Below, piece after piece: positions 61,505 through 64,000 of a DNA stretch of 64,000 nucleotides; position 1 is the first letter of the stretch; each line of letters starts with the position of its first letter. The notes below the pieces were generated by a model. The model worked only from the letters and a program-made list of their open reading frames with translations, did not search any database and had not been told where the DNA came from. The stretch spans positions 123,597-187,596 of the forward strand of contig NZ_BDBF01000012.1 in assembly GCF_001612845.1 (NCBI RefSeq), given 5' to 3'. This DNA is from Nocardia elegans NBRC 108235 (GTDB lineage Bacteria; Actinomycetota; Actinomycetes; Mycobacteriales; Mycobacteriaceae). The translations under genes were made by a program, and so were the position numbers.

Positions 61505-64000
61505 ATGGACCTCATTCACGGTGGTGTCCGCTTCATTCCCACCCGCGCCGGAATCGTCAATCTGTGGGACTACCGCGATCAGGAATTCTGCTTCGCCGAC
61601 GGGCGGCTGGTGCTGCGCGGGCCGAACGGCTCCGGCAAGACCAAGGCGCTGGAGGTGTTGTTCCCCTTCGTCTTCGACGGCCGCATCGAACCACGGCGGT
61701 TGAATCCGTTCGCCGGTGAAGAGCGCACGATGAAGTCGAATCTGCTCTATCGCAAACAGGATTCGGCCTATTCCTATGTCTGGATGGAATTCGCGCGCGG
61801 GCGCTGGTCGGATCCCGAGGTGGTCACCGTCGGCATCGGCATGCGCGCGACCCGGTCCTCGGACAAGGTGACGCGGTGGTATTTCGTCGCCGACGGCCGA
61901 GTGGGCGTGGACTTCTCGCTGATCGGACCCGACGATCGGCCCTTCACCCGCAAACAGCTGGCCGAGCAGATCGGCACCGACGCGATCGTGGACCGCCCCG
62001 TCGACTACCGCGCCGCGATCGACGCGCGCATGTTCGGCCTCGGTGTGCAGCGCTACGACCAGTTGATCAATCTGATCCTGACGCTGCGCCGCCCGCAGCT
62101 GGCCAAGAACCTCGATCCGCGCGGACTCTCGCAGGCCCTCACCGACGGTCTGCGCCCGCTCGACGATCAGCTGATACTCGACGCCGCCCGCTCGTTCAGC
62201 GATATGGAGGAGGTCGGCCGCACGCTCGAGGGGCTGGTCGCCGCCGACTCCGCTACTCGCACCTTCGTCGACGTCTATCGCAAATATCTTGCGGTGCAGG
62301 CGAAGTCGGATGTGGATCAGGTGCGCTCGCGGTTGGACGCGGTGACCCACGGCAGCACTGCGCTGTTCGCCGCCGCGGCACTGCGGCAGCGGCGCGAGAC
62401 CGAGCGCACCGCCGCCGAGCATCGCGCCGAGGAGGCCGATCGCGCCTACGAGCAGGCCCTGACCGATCGGGAGACGCTGCAGCGCTCCAGCGCCTACGAG
62501 GGCAAACAGCAGCTCGACGATCTGGCCGATGCGGTGCGGCGGCTCGAGACCTCGGCGGCGGTCCACCGCGACAAGGCGACCAAGGCCCAGCAGGCGGCCG
62601 ACCAGCGCGGCGACGAATACGAACGCGCCACCGCCGCGGTCACCACCGCCGCCGCGGCCCTGGCCCGCGGCGAGGACGAACTGCGCGCGGCGGCCGAGGA
62701 GGCCGGAATCGCCTGGGCCGCCCTGCCGGAACAGGCCCGCACCGAACAACTCACCACCACGGTGCGCAGTCACGCCGAGGAACGCGACGCCGATGTACGC
62801 GCGGTGCGCCAGGCGATGACGGTGGCCGATGCCGCCGCGGCCGACCGCACCCGCGCGGAGCGAGCCCTCGAGCGTGCGGCCCGCCACCGCGATACCGCGG
62901 CCGCCGAATTGGCCGAGGCGGAGGCCGCGGTGGCGCTGGCGCGCGCGAATACCGCTGCCTCCCTGCGTAGTTGGTGGAACCTGCACGGTGAGCTGTACTC
63001 CCCCGTGGCCGCCGGATTGTTCGAGGCGCTCGACGCCGCGCTCGCCGAGGCCGGCGGCGACGATGCGCCGCCGCTGCCGCAGGTGCTGGCCGAGCACACC
63101 GAATCGCTCACCGAAGCGCTGCGGGATCGCCGCCGTCAGGCCCGCGCGAGCGCCGATCAGGCTCGCGATCGCGCCGCGGCGCTGCGTGCCGAACAGCAGC
63201 GGGTCGCGGCCGAACAGGACGACGCGCCCCCGTCCCCGCAGAGCCGCGCCGAGGCCCGGGCGACGCGTCCCGGCGCGCCGCTGTGGCAGCTGGTGCGTTT
63301 CGCCGACAACGTCGATGCCGAGCGAGCCGCCGGGATCGAGGCGGCTTTGCAAGCCGCGGGCTTGCTCGACGCCTGGGTCGGTACGAATGACAAGGCGCCG
63401 CAGGCTGATTCGGACACCTTCCTGACGCCGCTCCCGCCCACCGCCCGGCCCGATGGTCCCACTCTCGCGCAGGTGCTGGTCGTCGAGGACGGTGTCGGCG
63501 ACGATGCCGATTCGCCGATCGCCGCGGTCTCGCGCACCCACCTCACCGAAATCCTGGCCTCTATCGCACTGAGCGACAACGGCTCCCACGTCGGCGACCT
63601 CGTTGCCGTCGGCGGTGACGGTGGTTTCCGGCAGGGCGTGCAGTTCGGCCGCCACCACAAGCCGCAGGCCGAATTCATCGGCGCCACCGCCCGGGCCCGA
63701 CGCCGGGAACGTCGCCTGGCCGAGTTGGCCGAGGAGATCGCGGCCGCCGAACAGGCCGAACAGACCGCTCGTGCGGACGCCGATGAGGCCTCCGGCGAGT
63801 TGGCCCGGCTGGCGGCCGCCGCGAAGGAATTGCCGCGCAGCAGTGCGGTGATCGCGGCGCTGCGTTCGGTGTCGGAGGCGGCGGGAGTCCTGCGCTCGCA
63901 TACCGAGGCGGCGGCGCAGGCCGAACACGATCTGGACCAGGCGGTCGCGGCGTTCACCGCGGCCGACAAGAAGGTGCGCGCGGTCGCCGCCTCCCGCAAC
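61505..64000 (+). CDS. jetC: Wadjet SMC-like ATPase JetC (TIGR02680-like), 3' end beyond window
   Basis: The first 832 codons of an SMC-like ATPase, open at the right edge. Walker A is GPNGSGKT at residues 39-46. The head begins MDLIHGGVRFIPTRAGIVNLW, typical of TIGR02680. From about residue 285 long Ala/Arg/Glu-rich helices form the coiled coil. A hinge-like segment (LWQLVRFADNVDAERAAGIEA) lies near 593-613, and the returning coil follows. The signature motif, Walker B and head completion must be outside the window, as must jetD, the expected nuclease gene. ATG 61505 lies two bases after jetB and follows AGGAAAGGGGACGG. Confidence 0.9.
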   Translation, partial: MDLIHGGVRFIPTRAGIVNLWDYRDQEFCFADGRLVLRGPNGSGKTKALEVLFPFVFDGRIEPRRLNPFAGEERTMKSNLLYRKQDSAYSYVWMEFARGRWSDPEVVTVGIGMRATRSSDKVTRWYFVADGRVGVDFSLIGPDDRPFTRKQLAEQIGTDAIVDRPVDYRAAIDARMFGLGVQRYDQLINLILTLRRPQLAKNLDPRGLSQALTDGLRPLDDQLILDAARSFSDMEEVGRTLEGLVAADSATRTFVDVYRKYLAVQAKSDVDQVRSRLDAVTHGSTALFAAAALRQRRETERTAAEHRAEEADRAYEQALTDRETLQRSSAYEGKQQLDDLADAVRRLETSAAVHRDKATKAQQAADQRGDEYERATAAVTTAAAALARGEDELRAAAEEAGIAWAALPEQARTEQLTTTVRSHAEERDADVRAVRQAMTVADAAAADRTRAERALERAARHRDTAAAELAEAEAAVALARANTAASLRSWWNLHGELYSPVAAGLFEALDAALAEAGGDDAPPLPQVLAEHTESLTEALRDRRRQARASADQARDRAAALRAEQQRVAAEQDDAPPSPQSRAEARATRPGAPLWQLVRFADNVDAERAAGIEAALQAAGLLDAWVGTNDKAPQADSDTFLTPLPPTARPDGPTLAQVLVVEDGVGDDADSPIAAVSRTHLTEILASIALSDNGSHVGDLVAVGGDGGFRQGVQFGRHHKPQAEFIGATARARRRERRLAELAEEIAAAEQAEQTARADADEASGELARLAAAAKELPRSSAVIAALRSVSEAAGVLRSHTEAAAQAEHDLDQAVAAFTAADKKVRAVAASRN

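Overview
The window is a high-GC actinobacterial chromosome segment. It carries a complete Pup-proteasome locus (dop, pup, prcB, prcA, pafA, pafB, pafC, mpa), an F420-dependent reductase, twin-arginine translocase genes, helY, trmI, and long runs of leaderless-type promoters. From memory, the backbone order (cobL, SDR, FDOR-B reductase, pepE, exonuclease, DUF4333 protein, helY, tatC, tatA, pafC/B/A, prcA/B, pup, dop, mpa, lppK, trmI, recB-like, hisG, hisE, metH, PAC2) follows the Mycobacterium tuberculosis Rv2072c-Rv2125 region. Accessory genes are inserted, so a Nocardia or Rhodococcus-like member of the Mycobacteriales is most likely. No rRNA, tRNA, CRISPR array or intact insertion sequence was seen.

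Layout. 1-3.4 kb: truncated amidase, a Nudix-like protein with a decayed Nudix box, and an SDR/TetR divergent pair with four operator-like repeats between them. 3.4-8.5 kb: cobL, a minisatellite-like insert with a possible coupled 82-codon ORF, an SDR, an F420 reductase, a prolidase-type peptidase and an exonuclease. 8.6-18.2 kb: a leftward block from pafA through pafB, pafC, panE, tatA, tatC and helY to a DUF4333 protein. 18.5-22.1 kb: dop, pup, prcB, prcA, ending in a strong terminator. 22.1-34.2 kb: a 12-kb accessory block that separates dop from mpa (AurF-like diiron oxygenase with a DUF4873 partner, two TetR regulators, a FAD monooxygenase, a GT39-like membrane enzyme, the 5-oxoprolinase genes pxpABC, Nudix, AIM24, secreted cyclophilin). 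34.2-40.5 kb: mpa, lppK, trmI, recB-like, hisG, hisE, GNAT. 40.7-47.1 kb: a leftward three-gene operon (2OG-Fe(II) dioxygenase, methyltransferase, carnitine-type O-acyltransferase) divergent from a STAND/LuxR regulator. 47.0-49.4 kb: HAD phosphatase and a membrane Ser/Thr kinase. 49.4-51.2 kb: a small island at the 3' end of metH, bounded by a 19-bp direct repeat and holding an integrase remnant and an epoxide hydrolase. 51.2-58.4 kb: metH, PAC2, a catalytically dead resolvase-like protein opposite an XRE/TPR regulator, and a DUF2127 membrane protein. 58.4-64 kb: Wadjet-type defence genes jetA, jetB and the start of jetC, running off the right edge.

How the genes work together. PafA attaches Pup to target proteins, Dop deamidates and removes it, Mpa unfolds tagged substrates and PrcAB degrades them; PafB and PafC are the WYL regulators of DNA-damage responses. 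PxpABC hydrolyse 5-oxoproline. The best candidate for an undescribed system is the dioxygenase-methyltransferase-carnitine acyltransferase operon. Its acyltransferase keeps the catalytic His and the carnitine-site motifs of eukaryotic carnitine acetyltransferases, suggesting synthesis of an O-acylated, carnitine-like hydroxy-betaine. The second most interesting item is the integration scar at metH.
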